Origin: Cinnamomum chago
Lineage: Eukaryota; Streptophyta; Magnoliopsida; Laurales; Lauraceae
DNA length: 64,000 nt
Assembly (NCBI GenBank): GCA_038049695.1
Contig: CP142457.1
Coordinates: 26,922,501-26,986,500 of the forward strand
Direction: 5' to 3'
Below the pieces are notes generated by a model. It was not told the origin of the DNA, searched no databases, and saw nothing but the letters and a program-made list of their open reading frames with translations. Below, piece after piece: positions 11,140-21,174 of the stretch (within the stretch, counting starts at the first letter, position 1; each line of letters opens with the position of its first letter). Position numbers and translations under genes: made by a program.

Positions 11140-11880
11140 ACCCCAAATCAAATGGATTGTAAATTTTAATCCATCCAACTGCTGTGAATCCTGCTATGCA
11201 TTTACACCAGGGTTCTGTTTCTGTTTTTATTTTTTTTAATGATTGGGTTAGTTTTGCTTTTGCTCTTGATTGAGATTGGTTTGATATTTAGCTTCTGTAG
11301 TTTTTGGTTGAAACATCTGGATGATGTTAGGGTTGGCTTTTGCAGTTGAAGGTTTGTTTGTTTGTTTTCTTATTTGCTTTTTCTCATAGTTTGATGTTAG
11401 TTTGGCTTTTATTTGTTTGCGACTTCGATGTTGAGATGTAACTTGTTTGTGTTTATTTGATTCAATTTCCTGTCTCAGTTAGTTTCCGAAGGTCTGATCC
11501 CGAGCATTCTGTTGTAGTTTAGTCCTCTCTTTTTCTAGTTGTTATATGGTGTACATCTGAAATTCGAGAGCTCTTATTTCTCGTTTCTCTCCATCTTAAT
11601 AAGAGTAATAGCAGGGGATTTTTAATTGTAATTGGATCTCAGATTTTCTAAGTGTAATTGGATCTCAGATTTTAACTGGTCAGCCTCGAAATTCATGATT
11701 AGCATCTAAGAATTTCCCTAATTCGACTTAATCAGAACGAGTCTGTCTGAGTTGGCCAAGTTTCAAAACCATGGGTTTTTGACACAAAGGAAGTAAACAA
11801 GAAGAAGAAGAAGAGAGAAAAATTGCACATTCATCAGTCATCACTGGACCAAAATTAAATCCTATAAAAATGATGATATC
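11140..11880 (+). other. T-rich, intron-like DNA in element A
   Basis: T-rich sequence with no recognisable coding content, consistent with the intron of a captured 5' UTR. I see nothing else in it. Confidence 0.4.
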
Positions 11881-12570
11881 ACATATCACCACAATTTCTT
11901 TGTAGCACCCGTGACCAAAGGAACCGCATAGTCACCCAAGGACCTATTGGCTTGTTCCTCCATTTCTGTAATTTCAAAGTCAGATTGTTGTTTCTTCTCT
12001 TATTTTAGCCTATGAAGAGTACGTTCTATCTCTGGATCTAAAGGCACCAAGTTCAGATTTTGATTTCGTTGCAGACACTACAAAAGAGCAACCTGAAAAA
12101 GAGTTTAAAACAGTATATATGCAAAACAAACAAAATTTCAGAACTTGATTAATATAGTACAGGTCTCAAGAACTGAAATTACTGAATTTAGACAATAAAA
12201 TGCAAACTGAAATTAAGGAACACAAATTAAATCCAAATTAACCTAGAAATAGTTGGTATCAAAAGTAACAAAATACAGTCCCCGACAACAGCGCCAAAAA
12301 CTTGTTGTGTGATTCGCAAGTGTACGAAGTTTTTAACAAGTAGTATAGATCTCTCGGATCGGATATCGAACCCACAAGGACTATTTTTGTTATCTATTGA
12401 ATTTGTTCTAATTCAATGGTTATTTGGAAAACCGAAATACTCAATGTTGATTAACCAAACAAATAATCTAATTGATTCTGATTAAACTAATAAACAAAAG
12501 ACTGGATGGAGTGCTGAAAATTCCGAATTATGTGACTACTAATTGATATGTACTTGAGTAATTAATGCCA
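11880..12570 (-). mobile_element. Gypsy fragment (LTR, primer site, start of gag) inside element A
   Basis: On the minus strand, TCCCCGACAACAGCGCCA (12279-12296) is the complement of a tRNA-Asp primer site with two mismatches. To its right lies an LTR end with TTCGCAAGTGTACGA on the plus strand; to its left, at about 11890-12080, the minus strand carries gag-like words NLVPLDPEIERTL and GDYAVPLVTG that match Athila-type gag N-termini. So the order LTR, primer site, gag is right for a minus-strand element, but only this 0.7-kb part remains. Broken fossil. Confidence 0.75.
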
Positions 12571-13016
12571 ATGGATGTCGCCATTCTTTAATTATATTTT
12601 TAGTTGTGGTGCTGCTTATTAGTAATGTCACCAAGAATATTTACAATTTTTAGTTTATATTCAGTGAGATAGTCAATCATTTTATTGCCTTTACTAATTC
12701 GCAGTAATCAGTGTTTTTGTTCATGCAACATGCAATGTTTGTGTTAAATGCTAATCATTGGTGTTGGTACACTTTGGACTTGAGAAAGGAGAAAGATAAT
12801 GAAGAATTTAGAGGGCGAAATTATGTTGCATGCTCAAGTCAGTCGAATAAGATTTTTTAATCTAATAAATATGAGTTTCATATATAGATTGAAAGCAGGG
12901 TTTTTGGAAATAACTTTCTGTAGAATTCTATTATTTGTACTACAATGCGAAAGAAGATGAGTGAAAAGAAAGTAATAATGAAATTTTATACTGCATTTAG
13001 AGGTTGCTAAAGAAGC
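12570..13016. other. Non-coding interior of element A
   Basis: AT-rich DNA between the gypsy fragment and the COG1 exon. No recognisable coding or structural signal. Confidence 0.3.
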
Positions 13017-13310
13017 TTAGGTAGGCCAGTCTATAGGATCTAGCCTCTGTGAAAGAGTACGTATCAAACTCATGACACGCTCCTCCCTAGCAGAGTTTGT
13101 ATGGATATGAGCCGGTTTTCGTCTATATGAAGGCTTCAATAGCATATTTTTTGTCGGTTCCTCTTTTAGATTTGAATCTGTACCACTTGAGGACAAATCT
13201 TTCGCACCAGATAAAATGTCAACAGTGAATTGTAAGTCTAATAGAATTTGCAGAACTCCTTTTTCTGACACTTGAGGAAGACCAGCATCTAAACTCAAAA
13301 TGATTTTTGG
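13017..13310 (-). pseudogene. COG1: Captured exon of COG1 (conserved oligomeric Golgi complex subunit 1)
   Basis: The minus strand reads LDAGLPQVSEKGVLQILLDL, then a Ser-rich linker, YRRKPAH, and RVMSLIRTLSQRLDPIDW. I recognise these as the C-terminal region of plant COG1, a tethering factor for retrograde vesicle traffic at the Golgi. The piece stays in frame for about 93 codons and then ends just after IDWPT, where the real protein continues. There is no start, no other exon and no promoter, and it lies inside CACTA element A on the strand opposite to the transposase exons. I infer capture by the transposon. Identification is from memory of the family, not from a search. Confidence 0.7.
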
Positions 13311-14050
13311 TACTGTGATAAAGAGACCTCATTGTAGTTATTGTTTTTGAAATGTTTTGAGTGTTGATTTTGGGCAAAAAATATGTAAATTGAATGACTG
13401 GGGAATGAGGGTTTTTGTTGAATTTTCATTCGGTTTGTGCCGGCCAATTTGGATGGATTCTTTAAGCGCTTGTTCCGTGATTCACACATTCTTTATATAA
13501 GTTGATTGTTCTTCCTCATTCTAACAGTATAGCACATCTCATTGATTACTCACCTTCGAATCACACTACTTTCCTCATACTAATCTCATTGATTACTCAC
13601 TTCAATTGAGGAGGAATTTTTGAGATTTCTAGAGTCCAGTTGGTGATATGGCCGCTGACAAGAAAATAAATTAAAGATTTTAGTATCCAAGGCTTGGTTC
13701 ACTTATAATTCCTCTTGCAGTATGCATATAAAATCCTACTCTAAACTCACACCACAATGTAGGCACCATAAGTGAGATAAAAAGCGATGGTCTACTTATA
13801 ATTGAAATTCCAAATAGACCTATTCCATGGCAAGCTGATCCTGTTTCCAAAATTAAATTGCCTTGCAATACCTGGCTTTGCCAAAGTATTACCATCCTCT
13901 TTCTGCACATGGACGGCAAAGATGTATCTCCATTGGAAAAGATGATTGAAGCAGGCCCAATGAGCTGGACCTCATAAACACATTCAATTTATTCAATATA
14001 GGTGAGTGGATTCTATTTCTAATTGCTAATTACTTGTGATTTGGTCAGAT
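13311..14050. other. Interior of element A with an unassigned open stretch
   Basis: Mostly AT-rich. A minus-strand frame at 13680-13919 (79 codons, plus open sequence upstream) has a mixed composition unlike its surroundings and could be another captured exon, but I do not recognise it. Confidence 0.3.
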
Positions 14051-14686
14051 ATGGACAGGAGTTGGATATTACATTATCGGAACCGATTTAGTGCGGAGTA
14101 CATAGCTGGGGTAAACTCATTTATTGATTTTGCAAAGGCGAATTCGGGCTGGGCAGTGTTGATTAACTGCCCGTGTAACGATTGTTGTAACCATCGGAAG
14201 CATGACTATGTAACCGTGAGAAGTCATCTCCACATTAAAGGAATGATGGTCCATTACCTACGGTGGATATATCATGAGGAACCCATAGTTCAACCCGATG
14301 ATTCGGATGAGAGCGATGATGAATCAGAAGATAATCAAGATGAGTACAATGAGTTGATGGATGATCATCATAGGGGAACTTACTTGGAGGAAGATACTCA
14401 AGAGAGGGATGATTTTGAAAATTTGTTGAATGCTTCTCAGCAAGGCCTTTACCCAGGATGCAAAAGCTCAGATACTCTGTTATCGTTTGTCATCAAGATA
14501 CTGCACGTGAAGGTAGAAAGTGGGTGTAGCAATAAGTCGTTCGACAAGGTCCTGCAGATTTTTAAGGACTTCTTACCCGAAGGTCATGTGGTGCCGGCAT
14601 CAATTTACGAGGCGAAGAAATTATTACGTGACTTGGGCATGGGATACAAGAACATAGATGCCTGCAAACACAATTGTGTGTTGTAG
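14051..14686 (+). pseudogene. N-terminal part of a TNP2-type CACTA transposase
   Basis: The ATG at 14051 begins MDRSWILHYRNRFSAEYIAG, the Transposase-associated domain that opens TNP2 proteins, with its zinc-ligand pattern CPCNDCCNH at residues 43-51 or so. An acidic linker (DDSDESDDESEDNQDEYN) follows, then the conserved SFVIKILHVKVESGCSNKSF and LLRDLGMGYKNIDACKHNC. It stops exactly where the Transposase_21 core should begin, so only about 210 of roughly 1000 residues remain. Upstream codons in frame lack a Met and match nothing, which supports the start chosen. Plus strand, as for the Transposase_24 exons downstream. Confidence 0.85.
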
Positions 14687-14749
14687 AATGCTCAATTTAT
14701 CAATATGTATCCGGGTTCATATCTAATATAAAGCTATTTCAAATCTTAG

Positions 14750-15310
14750 GCGGCACAGAATGCCGGTCAAGCGCCGCCCATTACTCAGTTCTTCCGCGAC
14801 ACCCACTACAAACGAAAGAGTAATGAGTGGGTAAATGTGGTGGCTCAACAGAGACATGTACGTTTCCTAATAAATCAGTACTGATTGTATAATGTCATAG
14901 AAGTATTCTAAATCCTTTATTGATTTAAATGGCAGGAGGCCTTAGTGCAGCGGACCGAGGAGCAGTCGCAGCCCTCTATCACCACTCCGATGACTGAGGA
15001 GCAGATTGCTGCTGATGTGCTTGGGAAGAGGTCAGGCTACGTAAAGGGGTATGGGATATACTCGAGGACCTCTTCCTCTTCCACACAGTCTCGGGCACCG
15101 GACCCTGAGGTGGTCGCCCTGCGCGAGCAACTAGCTGAGCAGGGTAGGAGGCAGGCTGAGCAGCTAGCTCAGCAGGACTGGAGGACACGCCAGCTTGAGG
15201 CCCTCGTTCAAAGGCTGGCAGCTGTGGCAGGAATAGATCCGGTCGCCTTTCTTGACACCACGGGAGAGAGCACTTCTGCTGGGGATGGCACAGCTCCTGG
15301 AGGATCATGA
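14750..15310 (+). pseudogene. Transposase_24 (TNPA-like) C-terminal exons of element A
   Basis: Two exons: 14750-14857 after a CTTAG acceptor, encoding PITQFFRDTHYKRKSNEWVN, ending at a GTACGT donor; and 14936-15310 after GGCAG, encoding EEQIAADVLGKRSGYVKGYG, a coiled-coil with EQLAEQGRRQAEQLAQQD, and a stop at 15308. This is the C-terminal half of the Ptta/En/Spm family (PF03004), proteins that bind the subterminal repeats. The N-terminal half is lost, and TNP2's first exon now lies directly upstream. Confidence 0.8.
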
Positions 15311-15422
15311 TGCGACTCTTTGGTTAGTAGAATACTTTCTTGAACAAATAACATATCATTTGTGTTATTAATTTATAAACACTCAAAATGTAGGATTTGA
15401 ACAAATTTTAACTGCACAGTAT

Positions 15423-15650
15423 GATTGCATTATCATAATCTTTCTCATCAACAAATACTCATTCATCTATGTCATCCTTGATTGCATTATCATAATCTTT
15501 CTCATCAACAAATACTCGTTCATCTATGTCATCCTTGATTGCATTATCATAATCTTTCTCATAAACAAATACTCGTTCATCTATGTCATCCTTGATTGCA
15601 TTATCATACTCTCTCTCATCAACAATTACTTGTGCATCGGGGGTAGAGTA
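15423..15650. repeat. 57-bp minisatellite, four copies
   Basis: Units begin at 15423, 15480, 15537 and 15594 (GATTGCATTATCATA...), each exactly 57 bp. The period is 19 codons, and the minus strand reads a 19-residue acidic repeat, DNAIKDDIDERVFVDEKDY, up to 15686. Copies differ at few positions, so the expansion is recent. It lies in the 3' region of element A. Confidence 0.9.
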
Positions 15651-16119
15651 ACATGTAGGAACTGACCGCTCGCAGATTGGATTCACGGTTAGGGAATTAG
15701 AGCCGATTTTGCTAACGATTTTTATAATTTATGTATATATATATACATGTATATCTTTCGTTTATAATTTCATTATTTCAAGAGATACTAATTTTGTTTT
15801 TGTTTTTGTCATTGCAGATTGATGGACGCTTTCTGATCGGATGCACACTTTGGTGTTGTTTTGTTGTTTTTAGTTTATTTGTATATGTATATTGGACATT
15901 TTTATTCGACTGTATTTTTATTAATTTAGACATTTTTATTCGACTGTATGTTTATTAATTGTACTGTTTATTTAAGGAGATGAATGATTTGATGAAGAAT
16001 GGGGATGATTTTGTTTGGATGTATTATTGATTGTAGTATGAGTAGTTTTATTTTTTATTACAGGTGTATAAGCAGGTTTACAGGAAAATTTAAACGAAAA
16101 ACAAAAAAGTCGATTTTAA

Positions 16120-16809
16120 AAAAATAATATACTTTCACCGACGAAAATGAAAATTTCGTCGGTGAAGGTATTTTTACCGACGAAAAAATAACGTCGGTAA
16201 TGTTTTTATTTTTTTAATTTTATTTTACCAACAAAAAAATAACGTCGGTAATTGTATTTTGATTTTTTTTATTTTTCTTTTATTTTTACCGACGCAAAAC
16301 AGAACGTCGGTAACTTTATTTTTATTTTATTTTGATTTTTCTTTTAATTTTACCGACGAACAATAAACGTCGGTAAAAAAATTTTATCTCGTTTTTATTT
16401 TTCTTTTTAATATTACCGACGAAACAGAAAACGTCGGTAAACTGTTTTTTAGTTTTTATTTTTCTTTTTAATATTACCGACGCACAAGAAAACGTCGGTA
16501 AAATATTTTTATTTTTATTTTTTTAATATTACCGACGGAAACAAACGTCGGTAGAGTATTTTAATTTATTTTTAATTTTTCTTATTAATTCTGCCGACGA
16601 AAAAAAACGTCATTAAAAAATAAAAAAGCGTCGGTGAAAATGATAATTTTACCGACGAAAAATTAATTCGTCGGTAAGGTATTTTCTTGACATTTTTTTG
16701 CCGACGACTGCCCGACGAAAAAAAAAAACGTCGGTAAAATCTTTACCGACGTTTTCTGGACTTTTAGCGACGAAAAAAAATGTCGCTGAAGGTGTAATCT
16801 GTTGTAGTG
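16120..16809. repeat. Right subterminal repeats of element A
   Basis: At least ten units of TTACCGACGAAA...AACGTCGGTAA separated by T-rich spacers of about 70 bp, then the terminal GTAATCTGTTGTAGTG. They pair with the left array. Confidence 0.9.
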
Positions 16810-16812
16810 CTA

Positions 16813-18430
16813 CCTGTTTCTTCATCGGACTATCATCAATGTGAATTGATTCATGAATTTTTGTCTGCATCATCCAATAGGAGTGAAATTTGGCCCATCA
16901 CTATTACTTTTGTGGCAGCGATCTTTGAGGGTTTTGGATTTCAGAGATAAACCATACCATAGTGCTGGCCTCAGAGGGTCCATATTCTATGCACTGGATG
17001 CTTGGAATGGCCTCTAATTTGTTTTGCTACCAATGTTCATGCTTTCTGCTGCCTCTACCCCAGGCAAAAACAATATCTGCCAATTATGCATTCTTCATGC
17101 TTGAAAAACCCAATTTATCACATATGACAACATGAATTGGGGTACAAGGTAAATTTGGGTGACAAATAGCTTGCTAGAAGTTTTCTTATTTCTGACCTGG
17201 GGGCCCAGCTTGGCCCAGCCCTCAAAAGGCCCTTAAAACTAGGGCTTAGACAAAATTGTGAATAAGCTCAAGAAATGTGGTAATGGGTCATGGGACAATC
17301 TTAGCTTTCTGGTCTGTGGACAGGTGGAATGGGGCCTCTGTTATCTTTCTTTTTTTTTCCCTATTTTATGTCCATCTATTTAGTGGCCAAAGTTGGATGG
17401 TCAGGATTTTGCAGTTAGTGTTGCTTTGGTATTTTGCTGTTTTGTCATGTGGCCTGCTACAAAGGTGGTCTGTGTTGCTAGATCCTGTATGAATTAGAAA
17501 TCAGTGTAAGTGATGGATATTCAGCATGTTTGATGCAGAAGACTCTTTAAAAAAAATGTAATTTACTGTGTATCGACTGATTTATATTTATCATCATGTA
17601 GTCACTTGTGTATACTAACCAAAAAAATATTAACTGCATGCATTGATTTGTAAAGTGTGTCACAACTGTAGGCGTGGAAGTGAAAATATAGGCCCATAAA
17701 CATGGTTCAAAATCTTAGTTGCGGAGAGCATTGTTGTCAACCTAGAAAAGTGATATGCTATGACGATACTCAGATGTTACTGTTTATTGTATTCCCTCAT
17801 CATTAGTTTTAATTTATCCCAAAAAAATCTAAAAGAGGTGTTCACAAAGTTTAGAATTTAAAAAAATGCCAGAATCATTTTTTTCTTCCCATAGTACAAG
17901 GATACATAGGAATCTCCAAAGTCTTATTGGGTATGTATTTATTTGATAATCCCTATAGCTCATGTATTGCTATTTCATATTAAATTGTTGAATCTTCTGA
18001 TGTTTAATAAATGAATCAAATGTGTTTCAGGGAATTTAATGTCATTTTAAGCTTGCCTATTTTATTTGAAATGACAGCCATATAAGCAAAATCCCCACTC
18101 CCGCCCTTCCTTTTCATTTGTGATGAATCTTTCCCATTTCATGTTGTACTATAATTGGTGATAGTCTCAAGTAGGTTTTACAAGGTAAACTCCACAAAGA
18201 AAACAATGCTCTAAACATTAAGAACATCTTTACCAACTTGTATTTGGTAATTTGAATTCCTAGGAATTCACAGTAAAGGAGATTTATAATAAGAGTATTA
18301 AAGAGATGAAGAATGAAGGATCAAATCAAGTTCCCTGTCTCTTCCTTTTTGGACCAATATACCGCCGTTGATACTTTGGTTCATTGTGGCCAATATACAG
18401 CATATCGGCTGATAAGCTTACATCATGACT
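16813..18430. other. Interior of element E between elements A and B
   Basis: AT-rich DNA with no clear gene. A plus-strand stretch at about 16870-17010 stays open in two frames and may be an old exon, but I cannot assign it. The rest looks like intron or spacer. Confidence 0.35.
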
Positions 18431-18433
18431 ATG

Positions 18434-19000
18434 CACTACAACAAATTGCACATTTCCCGACACTATTTGCCGATGCAGGGAAAATTTGCGTTGGCAAAAG
18501 TCTTATTTCCAACGCATATTTGGACTACGTTGGCAATTAGTGTCGGAAAATGATAGTTTTACCAACGCAAGTAGGACCGCGTTGGCAAAAGCTATTGAAA
18601 CCGCATTGGCTCCAACAAAAAAAACACCAAAAGAGAGGGAAAGTTTTGCCAACGCGTTTTTATCTAATGGCGACGCAATAATGTGTTGGCAATTATCTTG
18701 TTTACTGGCGACGCACAAGTGTGCGTTGGGAAAGGTCTGAGTTTTTATTCGTACAATTGCCAACGTATGAGTTGCGTCCCCAAAGCCACATTTATGACAA
18801 ACTTACCTTTTCTGACACTATTTTCCGACACAGTGAAAAGTTGCGTTGGCAAAAGTCAGAGAGAATTGCTGCTTTTACCGACTTAAGACTGCATTGGCAA
18901 AAGCTGTGGAAACACTTTCCCGACACTAATTGCTGACGCAGTGAAAATTGGCATTGGCAAAAGTCTTATTTCCGATGCATATTTGGACTGCGTTGGCAAA
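18434..19000. repeat. Left subterminal repeats of element B
   Basis: Repeated TTGCGTTGGCAAAAGTC and TTTTGCCAACGC words, about a dozen, in both orientations, from the terminus to about 19000. Confidence 0.85.
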
Positions 19001-19593
19001 AGTCACATAGAATTGTTACTTTTACCAAAACAAGTAAGACCACGTTGACAAAAGTTATGAAAAACATACAATTATTTTGCTTACTGGCGATGCACAGGTC
19101 TGTGTCTGCAAAGCCCCATTTAGTAAAATTCATTTTTTCCAAAATAATATGAGCACTCCGTTTTAATCGCTTTTATTTATTCCCAACTCTCTACCTCTTT
19201 CATGGATTTTTATTTTTTTATTTTTTTATTTTTTATTCGGGGGGCAACTACAATAGTTTCTAGCAGAGTATGGTGGGAACTTTTTTGAATGGGTCCCACT
19301 CGTCCCCATATATGGATAATCAAAGTAGTTCAAAATGATCATACACATCTAATTATGGGGTATCCCAATTTTTTGTTTAGAATTTAGTTGGAACCACTGT
19401 AAGATTGACCAAACAGAAAACCATGGCTAAAAAAATGTTGTTTTATTAACTCTTTTTTTCGTGTGTTCAATCATACGATGAGATAACCTCCATTCAAAAT
19501 GAGATTTGACGATACCTTATAAACATATGGTAGTTATTCATCGAGGGTCGGACTCATATATAAGGTAAGCCTCTATCCAACTTGAAAAAAACA

Positions 19594-19930
19594 CACTACA
19601 AAAAAAATACATTTTTAGCGTCAAACTTATAGCGACGGCCGAAAAAATTCGTCGCTATAAGACACTTATAGTGGCGGCCAAAGTTAACCCCGCGGTAACG
19701 CAATTTTTAAGTTACTTTTACCGGCGACCACTGATATAACCGTCGTTAAAAGCATTAGTCCAATGGCGCGGAGGCTCCGTGGGAAATTTTTTATTTGTAC
19801 CGTCGAATTTATTGCGGCGGCGAATATTTTCAAGGGTAAAACGAGGTTTTAGCGTCGGTGATGGGATGGCCGACGCTAAAATGTAGTTTTTACGGCGACC
19901 GTAAGTGGCCCCCGGTAAAAGTTATATTAT
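19594..19930 (+). mobile_element. Left end of another CACTA element (F), no partner end seen
   Basis: CACTACAAAAAAAATACAT at 19594 is followed by GC-rich subterminal words (TAGCGACGGCCG, ATTCGTCGCTATA, CCGGTAAAAG). The right end of the small MITE at 61529-61677 is the same family. I find no matching GTAGTG end downstream, so F is either truncated or is an old terminus caught in B. Confidence 0.65.
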
Positions 19931-19939
19931 AATGTCACC

Positions 19940-20360
19940 CCCCCTGATGACCAAATCTCGTGTCTCACTCTAAGATCCCTTTCTCGCCTCACCGCCTCTC
20001 ACGCTTACATCGCCCTCTCGCCCATCACCTTCTCTCCCATCTTCGTCTCCCTACGCAAGTCCCCTACACCTTCAGCATCCCTGCCAGAACCCGTCAACCC
20101 ACCCTCTTCCCGGAGATGAATCTCTCTCTCACGCAGTGCCAGTCTCACGCCAGCTTCTCTCACGCAGTAGCACCTTAATCTCACTGTCTCTCCCCTGCAT
20201 CCCTCCATCTCTTTTGCCCTCTCCATCTCTGTCGCGTCGTCCCTTCCATCTCTCACACTCATCGCTTGCCTTCTTCCCCGATCAGGCTCAGGCAGGCGGG
20301 GCGCAGTCCGGCTTCGGCACAGTCTCAGCTACACACAGAGGTCCGCTCTCTTTCCCTGAT
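19940..20360 (+). promoter_or_regulatory. CT-rich 5' leader in element B/F
   Basis: Pyrimidine-rich plus-strand DNA (CTCTCTCACGCAG, CTCCATCTCTGTCGCGTC), followed by T-rich intron-like sequence (AGGTCCGCTCTCTTTCCC). Same architecture as in elements A, C, D and G: terminus, subterminal repeats, CT-rich leader, then captured exons. Confidence 0.5.
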
Positions 20361-20862
20361 TCTCTCTTCAGTCTTCTTCTTTATTCTTTAATGCCTAGGG
20401 TTTTTGCTTTTGTTGTGCATTCATTTATTTTTGCAGGTTCAATAGGCATTTGATTGTTACTTTTGTCTTTCTGTTCTGTCTTTCACATTACTTTGAGTTT
20501 TGGTAAAGGTGGCTATCCCTCTTCTTCCTCATCTGAAAAAGATCTACTCTAGCAAGTAGTGACGGCACTGTCGATCTCCTTCTCCTTGCCCATTGCAAGG
20601 ATCCCGATTTCTGAACCCACAGAAACTCGTCTCTGATCCGTTCCCTTCTCAGCAACTCAGCCCTTCAGAGTCTTTCTTGAGTCTCTCTGTTTCTCAACAG
20701 ATCACCTTCTCCAAAGTCATCCAGAGTCTCCTTTGATCTGAGTGAGCAGTGTCCAGAGGCAAAGATCTGCCTGTATCTCGGATCTGATCCGAGTGTGGAA
20801 GCAAACATTTTCAGATTTTATTAGCATCTTCTTTAAGAGAGATATCAGTGCGTGTAGCAAAC

Positions 20863-21174
20863 ATGGCAGAGACTGCTGTGGATTTCCTACTTCAAACCCT
20901 GGGTTCTCTTGTGCGGCAAGAAGCATCTCTTCTTCAAGGATTGCGCGGGAACATTAATGAAATCCAACCCGAGATGCAGAGCATGCGCTCCTTCTTGAAG
21001 GATGCAGACAGAAGAAAAAGAAGTGATGATGATGATGGAGTGAGGACATGGGTAGAGCAAGTAAGAGAAGCCACCTACAAGGTTGAGGATATCATTTCTA
21101 GATTTTTTCCCATTCAATTTCTAGCCCCAGATCGATACATGTCAGAAAACCCTAATCCTCTATTGATTGAATGA
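20863..21174 (+). pseudogene. Captured N-terminal coiled-coil (Rx-N) exon of an NLR resistance protein
   Basis: The ATG at 20863 opens MAETAVDFLLQTLGSLVRQE, continues with IQPEMQSMRSFLKDADRR and TWVEQVREATYKVEDIISRF. This is the four-helix Rx-N domain of CC-type NLR immune receptors, including the MRSFLKDAD and VRxxxYxxED motifs. It runs about 95 codons and ends without any NB-ARC. In plant cells, this domain mediates self-association and signalling; isolated copies can in principle interfere with full receptors. Location inside CACTA element B, on the same strand as MOB1 and Transposase_24, points to capture. The upstream GTG codons in frame do not belong to the family; the ATG fits it exactly. 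Confidence 0.85.

Larger units (their letters stand above)
9803..16809 (+). mobile_element. CACTA element A, both ends and target duplication present
   Basis: Left end CACTACAACAAAAAGCAC at 9803; right end TGTTGTAGTG finishing at 16809, giving inverted CACTACAACA termini. CTA flanks it on both sides (9800-9802 and 16810-16812), the 3-bp duplication expected of En/Spm elements. Length 7007 bp. Both ends carry dense subterminal repeats of CCGACG/CGTCGG. Inside, in order: CT-rich leader, a gypsy fragment on the minus strand, a COG1 exon on the minus strand, the N-terminal exon of TNP2 and two Transposase_24 exons on the plus strand. The TNP2 core is absent, so it is non-autonomous. Confidence 0.93.

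Noticed and set aside
15423-15650. Regular short repeats resembling a CRISPR array
   Set aside because: Units are contiguous without unique spacers, and the genome is a plant's.
20005-20453. Open frames on both strands in the CT-rich leader of element B
   Set aside because: Low-complexity pyrimidine/purine translation; no family resemblance.
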